This document shows, in pieces, positions 50,904-58,798 of a DNA stretch of 64,000 nt. The translations under genes were made by a program, and so were the position numbers. Under the pieces are notes generated by a model. The model was given only the letters and a program-made list of their open reading frames with translations. It had not been told where the DNA came from and searched no databases. The DNA is from Streptomyces tailanensis (lineage in GTDB: Bacteria > Actinomycetota > Actinomycetes > Streptomycetales > Streptomycetaceae): NCBI RefSeq assembly GCF_008386495.1, contig NZ_VTHJ01000039.1:26868-90867 (forward strand), read 5' to 3'. Each line of letters starts with the position of its first letter. Within the stretch, counting starts at the first letter, position 1.

Positions 50904-51422
50904 TCAGATGCCGAACGGCGCGGCGTAGCGAACTGTGCCGCCGGGCAGTGGGCGGGACGGGTCGAGGGTGAGGGCCATCAGGGCCTCGTCCGGGACGTCG
51001 ATGGTCACCCCGATGCCGTGTGCGGAGGCGCGGGTGAAGCCGAACCGCGGGTAGTACGGCGGGTGTCCGAGGACGACGGCGAAGTGCTCGCCGATGTCCT
51101 TGGCCGCCCGCAGCGCGGCGCGGACGGCCGCGGATCCGGCGCCCGTCCGCTGGTACTCGGGAATTACGGCGACGGGGCCAAGGCACAACGCCGGGGCGTC
51201 GTCGATGTGGCAGCGGGTGAGGAGGGCGTGCCCCACGAGCCTGCCGTCCTTCGTCGCGGCGACGATGGACAGGCCGTCGATCCAGGCGGAGGCATCGCCG
51301 CGCAGGGCCTCGACGAGGTCGGCCTCCAACGGGGTGTCGAAGGCCGCCAGATCGATCTCACGGATGGCGGGGATGTCGGCGTCGGTCTCGGCACGGGTGA
51401 TCCAGTCGGTGCGAAGGCTCAT
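50904..51422 (-). CDS. GNAT-family N-acetyltransferase
   Basis: 172 residues from the ATG at 51422 (MSLRTDWITRAETDADIPAIREIDLAAF); the frame opens 30 bases earlier. The acetyl-CoA site appears as LGPVAVIPEYQRTGAGSAAVRAALRAAKDIG, and the rest (VVLGHPPYYPRFGFTRASAHGI) is typical of YhbS-like GNAT proteins. It is on the same strand as the hydrolase gene, 28 bases upstream of it, so they probably share a transcript. Confidence 0.9.
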   Translation of the reverse strand: MSLRTDWITRAETDADIPAIREIDLAAFDTPLEADLVEALRGDASAWIDGLSIVAATKDGRLVGHALLTRCHIDDAPALCLGPVAVIPEYQRTGAGSAAVRAALRAAKDIGEHFAVVLGHPPYYPRFGFTRASAHGIGVTIDVPDEALMALTLDPSRPLPGGTVRYAAPFGI

Positions 51423-51479
51423 GACGGCAGGATGGCTTGAGCCGTCGGTCAATTCGAGCGAGTATTTGCCGACGGGCTT

Positions 51480-52040
51480 CGGGCCCGGGAACCGCCGGCG
51501 TTTTCGAACGAGGGGGAAGACGCGCGAACGAGGAAGCGGGGGAGACGACCGGGGAGCGTTCCGTGGCGGCGCCGGGGGAGCGGTCGGTCGCTGCGGGGCG
51601 GGACATCGGCCAGGTGGCCACCGGTGATTTCGTCACCCAGGTCGAGCGGGCGACCGTACTTCCCGCGGAGGCGCTCGCCCTCGGGCCGGTCACGGAGGCG
51701 GTGCGGTACCTGCCCGAACGTACGGCTCAGTTCGTCGGCCGTGAACGCGAACTGCTGCTGCTGGACGAGGCGTTCGACAACCCGGGCGGCGTTGTCGTCC
51801 ACGCCCTGCACGGTCTCGGCGGCGTCGGTAAATCCACCCTGGCGGCACACTGGGCCGTCGGCCGCACCGCCGCCCTCAACCCGGTCTGGTGGATCACCGC
51901 CGGGTCGAGGGCCCACCTCGAGGCGGGCCTCGCCGACCTCGGCCGTGATCGATGATGCATCGCGTGTGCTCGGGGACACGTGGCTCACCGGAATGCTGAG
52001 CGCGATGGTCTCCGGACTCACCCCCGACGACGCCTCCTGA
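51480..52040 (+). pseudogene. NB-ARC/STAND NTPase, collapsed remnant
   Basis: The readable part is SVAAGRDIGQVATGDFVTQVERATV, FVGRERELLLLDEAF and a P-loop HGLGGVGKSTLAAHWAV, followed after about 35 residues by a stop at 51955. A different frame then carries IDDASRVLGDTWLTGMLSAMVSGLTPDDAS to 52040, which looks like the far C-terminus of such a gene. The large middle part is gone. This is a deletion remnant; no normal start is visible. Confidence 0.65.
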
Positions 52041-52186
52041 CCCCCTCCAAAAGACGTTGTACGAACCTTGCCCCAGGCCTGTACGTCCGCTGCACGGCCC
52101 CTAACCGGCGTCACGCGAATCTGGAGTCACTTCCACCGCAGAGAACGCGGAGGCAGTAACACCCCAACCTCGCACGGGAGATCGCG

Positions 52187-52687
52187 ATGACCCGCAAGAA
52201 CCGCATACGCGCCGCCATCGTCACCGCCACCGCCATCGTCACCGCGGGTACGGTGACCGCCGGAGTCAGCATGGCCGGCGCCGAGGCCGCGTCGAAGAAG
52301 CCGTCCAAGAAGGAGATCGCGGCGCTCTTCGACGGCTGGAACAAGACGCTGCAGACCGGCGACTCGAAGAAGATGGCGGACCGGTACGCGAAGGACGCGG
52401 TGCTTCTGCCGACCCTGTCGAACAAGGTCCGCACCGACCGCGCCGGCATCGTCGACTACTTCAACCACTTCCTGGAGAACAAGCCCAAGGGCAAGAAGAT
52501 CCAGACGATCATCAACGTGCTGGACAGCAACTCGGCGCTCGACGCGGGCGTGTACCAGTTCACGCTCACCGACAAGAAGACCGGCAAGAAGAGCGTCGTC
52601 AAGGCCCGCTACACGTACGAGTACGAGAAGCGGAACGGTGTGTGGAAGATCGTCAACCACCACTCGTCCGCGATGCCCGAGGGCTGA
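52187..52687 (+). CDS. Secreted SgcJ/EcaC-type (NTF2-like) protein
   Basis: 166 residues from the ATG at 52187 with CGGGAGA upstream. A signal peptide (MTRKNRIRAAIVTATAIVTAGTVTAG) is followed by an NTF2-like domain: EIAALFDGWNKTLQTGDSKKMADRYAKDAVLLPTLSNKV, IVDYFNHFLENKPKG and YTYEYEKRNGVWKIVNHHSSAMP. The family (SgcJ/EcaC, CaMKII association-like) contains small proteins of unclear catalytic role. It is exported here. Confidence 0.87.
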   Translation: MTRKNRIRAAIVTATAIVTAGTVTAGVSMAGAEAASKKPSKKEIAALFDGWNKTLQTGDSKKMADRYAKDAVLLPTLSNKVRTDRAGIVDYFNHFLENKPKGKKIQTIINVLDSNSALDAGVYQFTLTDKKTGKKSVVKARYTYEYEKRNGVWKIVNHHSSAMPEG

Positions 52688-52737
52688 GCCCCAGCCACCG
52701 GTCGCCACAGCCGCGGCTGAGCCCTCCACCTCCCGGC

Positions 52738-54147
52738 TCAGCCACCCCCGTGTCGCGCCGCCCTCAGCGTGAGCGCGACACACAGGCCGCCCCTGGGCGC
52801 GTCCTTGAGGGTCACGGTTCCGCCGTCGTCGGTGACGAGTTGCTTGACGACGGCGAGGCCGAGGCCGGAACCGGACTTCCCGGTGAGGCCCTGACCGCGC
52901 CAGAAGCGGTCGAAGGCGCGGGACTTCTCGGCGTCCGACATACCGGGCCCCTCGTCCAGCACCGACAGCACCACCTCGTCGCCCCGGGGCTCCACCCGCA
53001 CGGTGATCGTCGCACCGTCCGGTGAGACCTCCAGGGCGTTGGAAAGCACGTTGTCCAGGACCTGGTCCAGATTTCCGGGACTGGCCAACACAAGCGGCCG
53101 GCCGTCGGCACTCCCCCTGAGCGTGATGGTGACTCCGCGCTCGTCGGCGGCCGGTCTCCACACGTCGAGACGTTCCTGGATGACCTCGCGCAGGGACAGC
53201 GGTTCCGCCGCCGTCACCTTCGCCTCCGCCCGGGCCAGCACCAGCAGGCCGTTGACGAGGCGGCTCATCCGGACCACCTCGGCGGTGGCCTGCTCCACAT
53301 CCTCCCGTACGAATTCGTCGTCCACGCCGTCCGCGATGTTGTCCAGCGACAGGCGGAGCGCCGTAAGAGGGGTGCGCAGTTGGTGCGAGGCGTCCGCGAC
53401 GAAGATGCGTTGCGAGGCGATCAGGGTGTCGAGGCGTTCGCCCGCCTGGTTCAGGGTGCGGGCCAGGGTCTGGGTCTCCTGGGGGCCCGTGACGGGGGAG
53501 CGGGCGGTCAGGTCGCCGTCGCTCATCTTGCTCGCCATCTCGTTGAGCTGGCGCAGGGGAGCGGTCAGGCGGCGGGCGGCGAAGACACCGATGACCGCGG
53601 CCGCCACCAGGACGAGGACGGCCAGCCCCGCCCGGAAACCCCAGATCTGCCAGAGCCGGGCCGTGAGATGGTCGGTGGAGAAGACGATGCGTACGGCGCC
53701 GACGACGTTCTCCGTCTCCGCCGTTCCCGGTTCCACCGTCTTCGAGTCATCCGGCGAGCGCTCGACCGCCGGCACAGTGACCACCAGGTTCTCGCCCCAG
53801 ATGAAGTCGGAGCCCCAGTCGACGGTGGCCTGGCCCTGCTTCAGGGCCTTGGTCAGCGCCGCGTCGGGAGACGGTTCCCGCAGGTCCTGTCGCGCACACC
53901 TGTTCGTGGCGGTGACCTCGATCTTCTCCTGGTTCTCCGGGTACGCCCCGGCCATCTGGGCCAGGGCCTCGCAGGAGGCGACGTCGCCCGCGCCCAGCAG
54001 CCGGGCCATGGTTCCGGCCTCGCGGGTGATGGACTCCCTCGTGTCGTCCCGCAACTGTTTGGTGAGCGTGAAGGCCACCGGCACGGTGAACAGGGCGATG
54101 GCCACGGCCACCAGGAGCACATAGCTGCGAATGAGCTGACGGATCAT
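52738..54147 (-). CDS. Sensor histidine kinase
   Basis: 469 residues from the ATG at 54147, sharing four bases with the response regulator stop (ATGA). Two membrane segments (YVLLVAVAIALFTVPVAF; FRAGLAVLVLVAAAVIGVFA) enclose an outer sensor domain of about 140 residues. A HAMP region, the H box VADASHQLRTPLTALRL (His at about 255), N box DQVLDNVLSNALEVSP, and G boxes VLDEGPGMS and GSGLGLAVVKQL follow. Ligand unknown. Confidence 0.95.
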   Translation of the reverse strand: MIRQLIRSYVLLVAVAIALFTVPVAFTLTKQLRDDTRESITREAGTMARLLGAGDVASCEALAQMAGAYPENQEKIEVTATNRCARQDLREPSPDAALTKALKQGQATVDWGSDFIWGENLVVTVPAVERSPDDSKTVEPGTAETENVVGAVRIVFSTDHLTARLWQIWGFRAGLAVLVLVAAAVIGVFAARRLTAPLRQLNEMASKMSDGDLTARSPVTGPQETQTLARTLNQAGERLDTLIASQRIFVADASHQLRTPLTALRLSLDNIADGVDDEFVREDVEQATAEVVRMSRLVNGLLVLARAEAKVTAAEPLSLREVIQERLDVWRPAADERGVTITLRGSADGRPLVLASPGNLDQVLDNVLSNALEVSPDGATITVRVEPRGDEVVLSVLDEGPGMSDAEKSRAFDRFWRGQGLTGKSGSGLGLAVVKQLVTDDGGTVTLKDAPRGGLCVALTLRAARHGGG

Positions 54148-54869
54148 GACGCGCCGCTGTCCTTCTCAGTCCCGGCCCCGGTGTCCGTCCTGTTCTCCTC
54201 GATCACGATCAGCCGGAACCCCACCCCCCGTACCGCCTCGATCGTGATCGCCCCCGCCAGCTTCCGGCGCAGCGCCGCGACATGCACATCCAGCGTCTTC
54301 GTCGGACCGAACCAGTTCGCGTCCCAGACGGCCTCCATGATCTGCTCGCGCGACATCAGCGCGCCCGGCTCCTCGGTGAGGAACGCCAGCAGGTCGTACT
54401 CCTTGGGAGCCAGTCCCACCTCCGCGCCGTCCAGATGGACGCGCGCGGCCTTGCGGTCGATGGTGAGCCGGGAGCCGTACCGGTCGGGGCCGGCCGGGGG
54501 CGCGTCGGCGGGGCGCGGCTGCATGCGGCGCATGACCGCCCGTATGCGGGCGATCACCTCGCGTACACCGAAGGGCTTGGAGACGTAGTCGTCGGCGCCG
54601 AGCTCCAGACCGACGACCCGGTCCGTCTCGTCGCTGCGCGCGCTGATCACGATGATCGGTACGGCACTGCGGTCCCGCAGGGCCTTACAGACGTCGAGGC
54701 CGTCGGTGTCGGGCAGCCCGAGGTCGAGCAGGACGACGTCGTACGGTCCCTGGTACGACAGCGCCGCGCCGCCCGTGGTGACCCACTCCACCTCGAACCC
54801 GTATCGCAGGAGCCCACGTCGCAGGGACTCGGCGACCGGCTCGTCGTCTTCCACCAGAAGTACGCGCAC
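54144..54869 (-). CDS. OmpR-family response regulator
   Basis: 241 residues from the GTG at 54869 (VRVLLVEDDEPVAE). The receiver domain has DD at residues 7-8, the phospho-acceptor in VVLLDLGLPDTDG, and the conserved K in YVSKPFG. The C-terminal winged helix is seen in LAPKEYDLLAFLTEEPGALMSREQIMEAVW and KTLDVHVAALRRKLAG. First gene of the operon with the histidine kinase. Confidence 0.95.
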   Translation of the reverse strand: MRVLLVEDDEPVAESLRRGLLRYGFEVEWVTTGGAALSYQGPYDVVLLDLGLPDTDGLDVCKALRDRSAVPIIVISARSDETDRVVGLELGADDYVSKPFGVREVIARIRAVMRRMQPRPADAPPAGPDRYGSRLTIDRKAARVHLDGAEVGLAPKEYDLLAFLTEEPGALMSREQIMEAVWDANWFGPTKTLDVHVAALRRKLAGAITIEAVRGVGFRLIVIEENRTDTGAGTEKDSGAS

Positions 54870-55184
54870 GGCACCGACCTTAGTGCTTGAAAGTTGGGCT
54901 TCCTTCGGCGAGGGGCCCCTTGGTGTGACTCGGGGCACTTTTCCGCGCTCTCGCCGACTGTTCGGCGAGGAGGTGGGCAGAGACGTTCCCGGAGCGGCCG
55001 GATGTCCGGACGAGAAGCCGGGAGAAAACCGGTGGACGCCCGGAGAAATCCGAGGTGATCAAAGGGTGAGCGGGACATCTCACCATGCGGGACCCGGGAA
55101 GGGAATTTCGGCCGCTCGTTAGACTGAGCCGACCGCAGTACGTGTGTATGTGCGGATAGGGACTGAACCGAGCGAGGAGCGCAC
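54870..55184. other. Divergent intergenic region, response regulator / ask
   Basis: 315 bases without a supported gene. It contains the promoters of both operons. TAGACT at about 55121 may be a -10 element for ask; the leader from there to the GTG at 55185 is about 55 bases. No obvious attenuator or riboswitch structure was seen. Confidence 0.45.
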
Positions 55185-56465
55185 GTGGGCCTTGTCGTGC
55201 AGAAGTACGGAGGCTCCTCCGTAGCCGATGCCGAGGGCATCAAGCGCGTCGCCAAGCGGATCGTGGAAACGAAGAAGGACGGCCACCAGGTGGTCGTCGT
55301 CGTTTCCGCGATGGGCGACACGACGGACGAGCTGATCGATCTCGCCGAGCAGGTATCGCCGATGCCTACCGGGCGTGAGTTCGACATGCTGCTGACCGCC
55401 GGAGAGCGTATCTCCATGGCACTGCTGGCCATGGCGATCAAAAACCTGGGCCACGAGGCCCAGTCGTTCACCGGCAGCCAGGCAGGCGTCATCACCGACT
55501 CGGTCCACAACAAAGCCCGGATCATCGACGTCACGCCCGGCCGGATTCGTACGGCGCTGGACGGCGGCAACATCGCCATCGTCGCCGGGTTCCAGGGCGT
55601 CAGCGCGGACAGCAAGGACATCACCACGCTGGGCCGCGGCGGGTCGGACACGACCGCCGTCGCGCTGGCCGCCGCCCTGGACGCCGAGGTCTGTGAGATC
55701 TACACCGACGTCGACGGCGTCTTCACCGCCGACCCGCGGGTCGTGAAGAAGGCGAAGAAGATCGACTGGATCTCTTCCGAGGACATGCTCGAACTGGCGT
55801 CGTCCGGTTCGAAGGTGCTGCTCCACCGCTGTGTCGAGTACGCCCGCCGCTACAACATCCCGATCCACGTCCGCTCGTCCTTCTCCGGACTGCCGGGCAC
55901 CTGGGTCAGCAACGAGAAGCCTGAGTCGCAAGGGGACAACAAGGTGGAGCACGCCATCATCTCCGGAGTCGCCCACGACGTCTCCGAGGCCAAGGTCACG
56001 GTCGTCGGCGTCCCGGACAAGCCGGGCGAGGCCGCCGTCATCTTCCGCGCCATCGCGGACGCCGAGGTCAACATCGACATGGTGGTGCAGAACGTCTCCG
56101 CCGTGACGACCGGCCTCACGGACATCTCCTTCACCCTTCCCAAGACCGAGGGCCGCAAGGCGATCGACGCCCTGGAGAAGAACAAGGACGCCATCGGCTT
56201 CGACTCACTGCGCTACGACGACCAGATCGGCAAGATCTCCCTCGTCGGCGCCGGCATGAAGACGAACCCGGGCGTCACCGCCTCCTTCTTCGAGGCCCTG
56301 TCCGACGCCGGTGTGAACATCGAGCTGATCTCGACCTCCGAGATCCGTATCTCGGTCGTCACCCGCGCCGACGACGTCCCCGAGGCCGTGCGCGCCGTGC
56401 ACACCGCCTTCGGGCTCGACTCCGACAGCGACGAGGCCGTCGTCTACGGAGGCACCGGACGATGA
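55185..56465 (+). CDS. ask: Aspartokinase, with internal start for the beta subunit
   Basis: 426 residues from the GTG at 55185. It phosphorylates aspartate, the first step toward lysine, threonine and methionine. The kinase domain begins VVQKYGGSSVADAEGIKRVAKRI and includes GGSDTTAVALAAALDAEVCEIYTDVDGVFTADPR. Two ACT domains follow (about 265-330 and 340-410), with SEAKVTVVGVPDKPGEAAVIFRAI and KISLVGAGMKTNPGVTASFFEALSDAGVNIELISTSEIRISVV. A likely internal start, GTG at 55944 with AAGGGGA before it, gives VEHAIISGVAHDVSEAK, matching known alpha/beta aspartokinases. asd follows in the same direction. Confidence 0.97.
   Translation: MGLVVQKYGGSSVADAEGIKRVAKRIVETKKDGHQVVVVVSAMGDTTDELIDLAEQVSPMPTGREFDMLLTAGERISMALLAMAIKNLGHEAQSFTGSQAGVITDSVHNKARIIDVTPGRIRTALDGGNIAIVAGFQGVSADSKDITTLGRGGSDTTAVALAAALDAEVCEIYTDVDGVFTADPRVVKKAKKIDWISSEDMLELASSGSKVLLHRCVEYARRYNIPIHVRSSFSGLPGTWVSNEKPESQGDNKVEHAIISGVAHDVSEAKVTVVGVPDKPGEAAVIFRAIADAEVNIDMVVQNVSAVTTGLTDISFTLPKTEGRKAIDALEKNKDAIGFDSLRYDDQIGKISLVGAGMKTNPGVTASFFEALSDAGVNIELISTSEIRISVVTRADDVPEAVRAVHTAFGLDSDSDEAVVYGGTGR
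55944..56465 (+). CDS. ask: Aspartokinase beta subunit (internal in-frame start)
   Basis: 173 residues, the C-terminal regulatory part of ask made from the GTG at codon 254. AAGGGGA at 55930-55936 is a good ribosome binding site, and the reading VEHAIISGVAHD resembles the start of beta subunits in Corynebacterium and related actinobacteria. The product would pair with the full-length subunit for threonine/lysine feedback. The start is predicted, not shown. Confidence 0.75.
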   Translation: MEHAIISGVAHDVSEAKVTVVGVPDKPGEAAVIFRAIADAEVNIDMVVQNVSAVTTGLTDISFTLPKTEGRKAIDALEKNKDAIGFDSLRYDDQIGKISLVGAGMKTNPGVTASFFEALSDAGVNIELISTSEIRISVVTRADDVPEAVRAVHTAFGLDSDSDEAVVYGGTGR

Positions 56466-56508
56466 CGGTCCGTTCGTACGGTTCATACGACGGCGGCACT
56501 GGTCGCTG

Positions 56509-57582
56509 ATGGCCGCTGACGCCGGGCGCTCCGGCAGGCCGACGCTCGCGGTCGTGGGTGCGACCGGGGCCGTCGGCACGGTCATGCTCCAGATCCTGTC
56601 CCACCGCGCGGACATCTGGGGCGAGATCCGGCTGATCGCCTCCCCCCGCTCGGCCGGCCGCAAGCTGGCCGTGCGCGGGGAGCAGGTCGAGGTGGCGGCG
56701 CTGACGGAGGAGGTCTTCGACGGCGTCGACGTCGCCATGTTCGACGTACCGGACGAGGTGGCGGAGCGCTGGGCGCCGATCGCGGCCGCCAAGGGCGCGG
56801 TCGTGGTGGACAACTCGGGCGCCTTCCGGATGGACCCGCAGGTGCCCCTCGTCGTCCCCGAGGTCAACCCGCACGCCCTGCGGGCCCGCCCGTGCGGCAT
56901 CGTCGCCAACCCCAACTGCACCACCCTCTCCATGATCGTGGCGCTCGGCGCGCTGCACGCCGAGTTCGGGCTGCGCGAGCTGGTGGCGTCCAGCTACCAG
57001 GCCGTGAGCGGCGCGGGCCGCGCGGGCGTCGAGACCCTGCGCCGGCAGATCGCCCTCGTCGCCGGTACGGAGCTGGGGACCAGCCCCGGTGACGTACGAC
57101 GGGCCGTGGGCGACCACACCGGGCCGTTCCCGGAGCCGGTGGCGCTGAACGTGGTGCCGTGGGCCGGATCGCCGCGCGCGGACGGCTGGTCCTCGGAGGA
57201 GATGAAGGTACGGGACGAGTCCCGCAAGATCCTCGGCCTGCCGAACCTGCCGGTCGCCGTGACCTGTGTACGCGTCCCCGTCGTCACCGCGCACTCCCTG
57301 ACCGTGCACGCCCGCTTCGAGGGCGAGATCACGGTCGCCAAGGCGCGCGAGATCCTCGCCACCGCCCCGGGTGTCGTGCTGTACGACGACCCGGGCGCCG
57401 GGGAGTTCCCCACCCCCGCCGACGTGGTGGGCACCGACCCGACCTGGGTGGGGCGCGTACGCCGGGCCCTGGACGATCCGACGGCCCTCGAACTCTTCGT
57501 CTGCGGCGACAACCTGCGCAAGGGCGCCGCGCTGAACGCGGCGCAGATCGCGGAGTTGGTGGCGGGGGAGCTGGCGGCGTAG
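56509..57582 (+). CDS. asd: Aspartate-semialdehyde dehydrogenase
   Basis: 357 residues from the ATG at 56509. It reduces aspartyl phosphate from Ask to aspartate semialdehyde using NADPH. NADP loop VVGATGAVGTVMLQIL, the PNC catalytic Cys in VANPNCTTLSMIVALGALH, SSYQAVSGAGRAGVETL and the EEMKV-R site are present. Directly downstream of ask, 43 bases apart, so an operon. Confidence 0.96.
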   Translation: MAADAGRSGRPTLAVVGATGAVGTVMLQILSHRADIWGEIRLIASPRSAGRKLAVRGEQVEVAALTEEVFDGVDVAMFDVPDEVAERWAPIAAAKGAVVVDNSGAFRMDPQVPLVVPEVNPHALRARPCGIVANPNCTTLSMIVALGALHAEFGLRELVASSYQAVSGAGRAGVETLRRQIALVAGTELGTSPGDVRRAVGDHTGPFPEPVALNVVPWAGSPRADGWSSEEMKVRDESRKILGLPNLPVAVTCVRVPVVTAHSLTVHARFEGEITVAKAREILATAPGVVLYDDPGAGEFPTPADVVGTDPTWVGRVRRALDDPTALELFVCGDNLRKGAALNAAQIAELVAGELAA

Positions 57583-57854
57583 GGCGCAGCTTCGGGTGGG
57601 GGAAGGCTCGTTGCCCTTGGGTGCACGGTCCGTTGTCCTACGGTGCACTGTTCCCCGAATCCGGTGCGCGGCGGCCGGCCGCCGTGTAGACCGGCTGTTG
57701 CCGCCCGCCGGTGGGCGATATCCACTGCTGTGGGCGCCGTTGTCGGTGGTGGCGTGTAAGTTCTTCGAGACGGCGGTTCGACTGGTGGAGGATTTTCGGT
57801 CGGTCGTCGAAAGTTTTCCGGGTTGATTCAGGCCTCCCGGTGATCGAGGATTTT

Positions 57855-57892
57855 GCTCCCCGTCCGCCGCAACCGTGCGGCGGACGGGGAGC
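57855..57892. terminator. Strong hairpin terminator downstream of asd
   Basis: GCTCCCCGTCCGCCGC and its inverse pair through 16 positions around a 6-base loop, with GTCTTT on the right and TTTT on the left, so it can act on both strands. It lies about 270 bases after asd. The rest of 57583-58117 shows no gene with clear support, only a promoter area for the sigma factor gene. Confidence 0.8.
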
Positions 57893-58117
57893 GTCTTTAA
57901 CGAGCGCCCTTCGGCGGGGCTGGGCGTCGCACACTTGGGGCATAGGGGAAGAGCTGGTACGCATGAGAGCGTTCGACGCGCTGTCCGGTGTTCGGTCGGT
58001 CGTGCCCACGGGCGCGGGGGGTGCCGTACAGACGGGTGTGCGGACGAGTGTGCGGTCTGACGCAAAAGCGATGCCTTTCGCGTACAACCCCGACGGGGGG
58101 ATGCGGGTCCAACAGGC

Positions 58118-58798
58118 GTGGCAGAGGTACTCGACTTCACCGCGGTACAGGCGAGGGGCACGGCCCTTCGTCCACCCCGCCGTCCCCGCATGCCCGGGCC
58201 GCCCGGCGGCATGCCGGTGATCGCGCCCATGCCCGCGGCGCGGCCCACCCGCATACCCAGTCAGCGTGACGGAGCGGACGACGACACGTCCGCGGTGTCG
58301 GCCTCCGGTACGACGGTCGACCATCTCACCGAGACCTATCGCGCCCACTACCGCTCGCTCCTCGGCCTCGCGGCCCTCCTCCTCGACGACACCGCCTCCT
58401 GCGAGGACGTCGTCCAGGAGGCCTTCATCCGCGTGCACTCGGCGCGCAAGCGCGTCCGTGACCCCGAGAAGACGCTCGCCTATCTGCGCCAGACGGTCGT
58501 GAACCTCTCGCGCTCCGCCCTGCGCCGCCGCATCCTCGGTCTGAAGCTCCTCTCGAAGCCGATGCCCGACATGGCGAGCGCGGAGGAGGGCGCGTACGAC
58601 CAGTTGGAGCGCGACTCCCTCATCAAGGCGATGAAGGGCCTGCAGCGCCGTCAGCGCGAGGTCCTCGTGCTGCGTTACTTCGCCGACATGACCGAGGCCC
58701 AGGTCGCCGAGACGCTCGGCATATCGCTGGGCTCGGTCAAGGCGTACGGCTCCCGCGGCATCGCGGCCCTGCGCGTCGCCATGGAGGCGTCGGCATGA
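58118..58798 (+). CDS. SigE-family ECF RNA polymerase sigma factor
   Basis: 226 residues from the GTG at 58118; an ATG at 58211 is the alternative. A Pro/Ala-rich lead is followed by sigma-2 (YRAHYRSLLGLAALLLDDTASCEDVVQEAFIRVHSARKRVRDPEKTLAYLRQTVVNLSRS) and sigma-4 (LERDSLIKAMKGLQRRQREVLVLRYFADMTEAQVAETLGISLGSVKAYGSRGIAALRV). It overlaps the following membrane protein gene in ATGA, the usual layout for a sigma factor with its membrane regulator. Confidence 0.93.
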   Translation: MAEVLDFTAVQARGTALRPPRRPRMPGPPGGMPVIAPMPAARPTRIPSQRDGADDDTSAVSASGTTVDHLTETYRAHYRSLLGLAALLLDDTASCEDVVQEAFIRVHSARKRVRDPEKTLAYLRQTVVNLSRSALRRRILGLKLLSKPMPDMASAEEGAYDQLERDSLIKAMKGLQRRQREVLVLRYFADMTEAQVAETLGISLGSVKAYGSRGIAALRVAMEASA

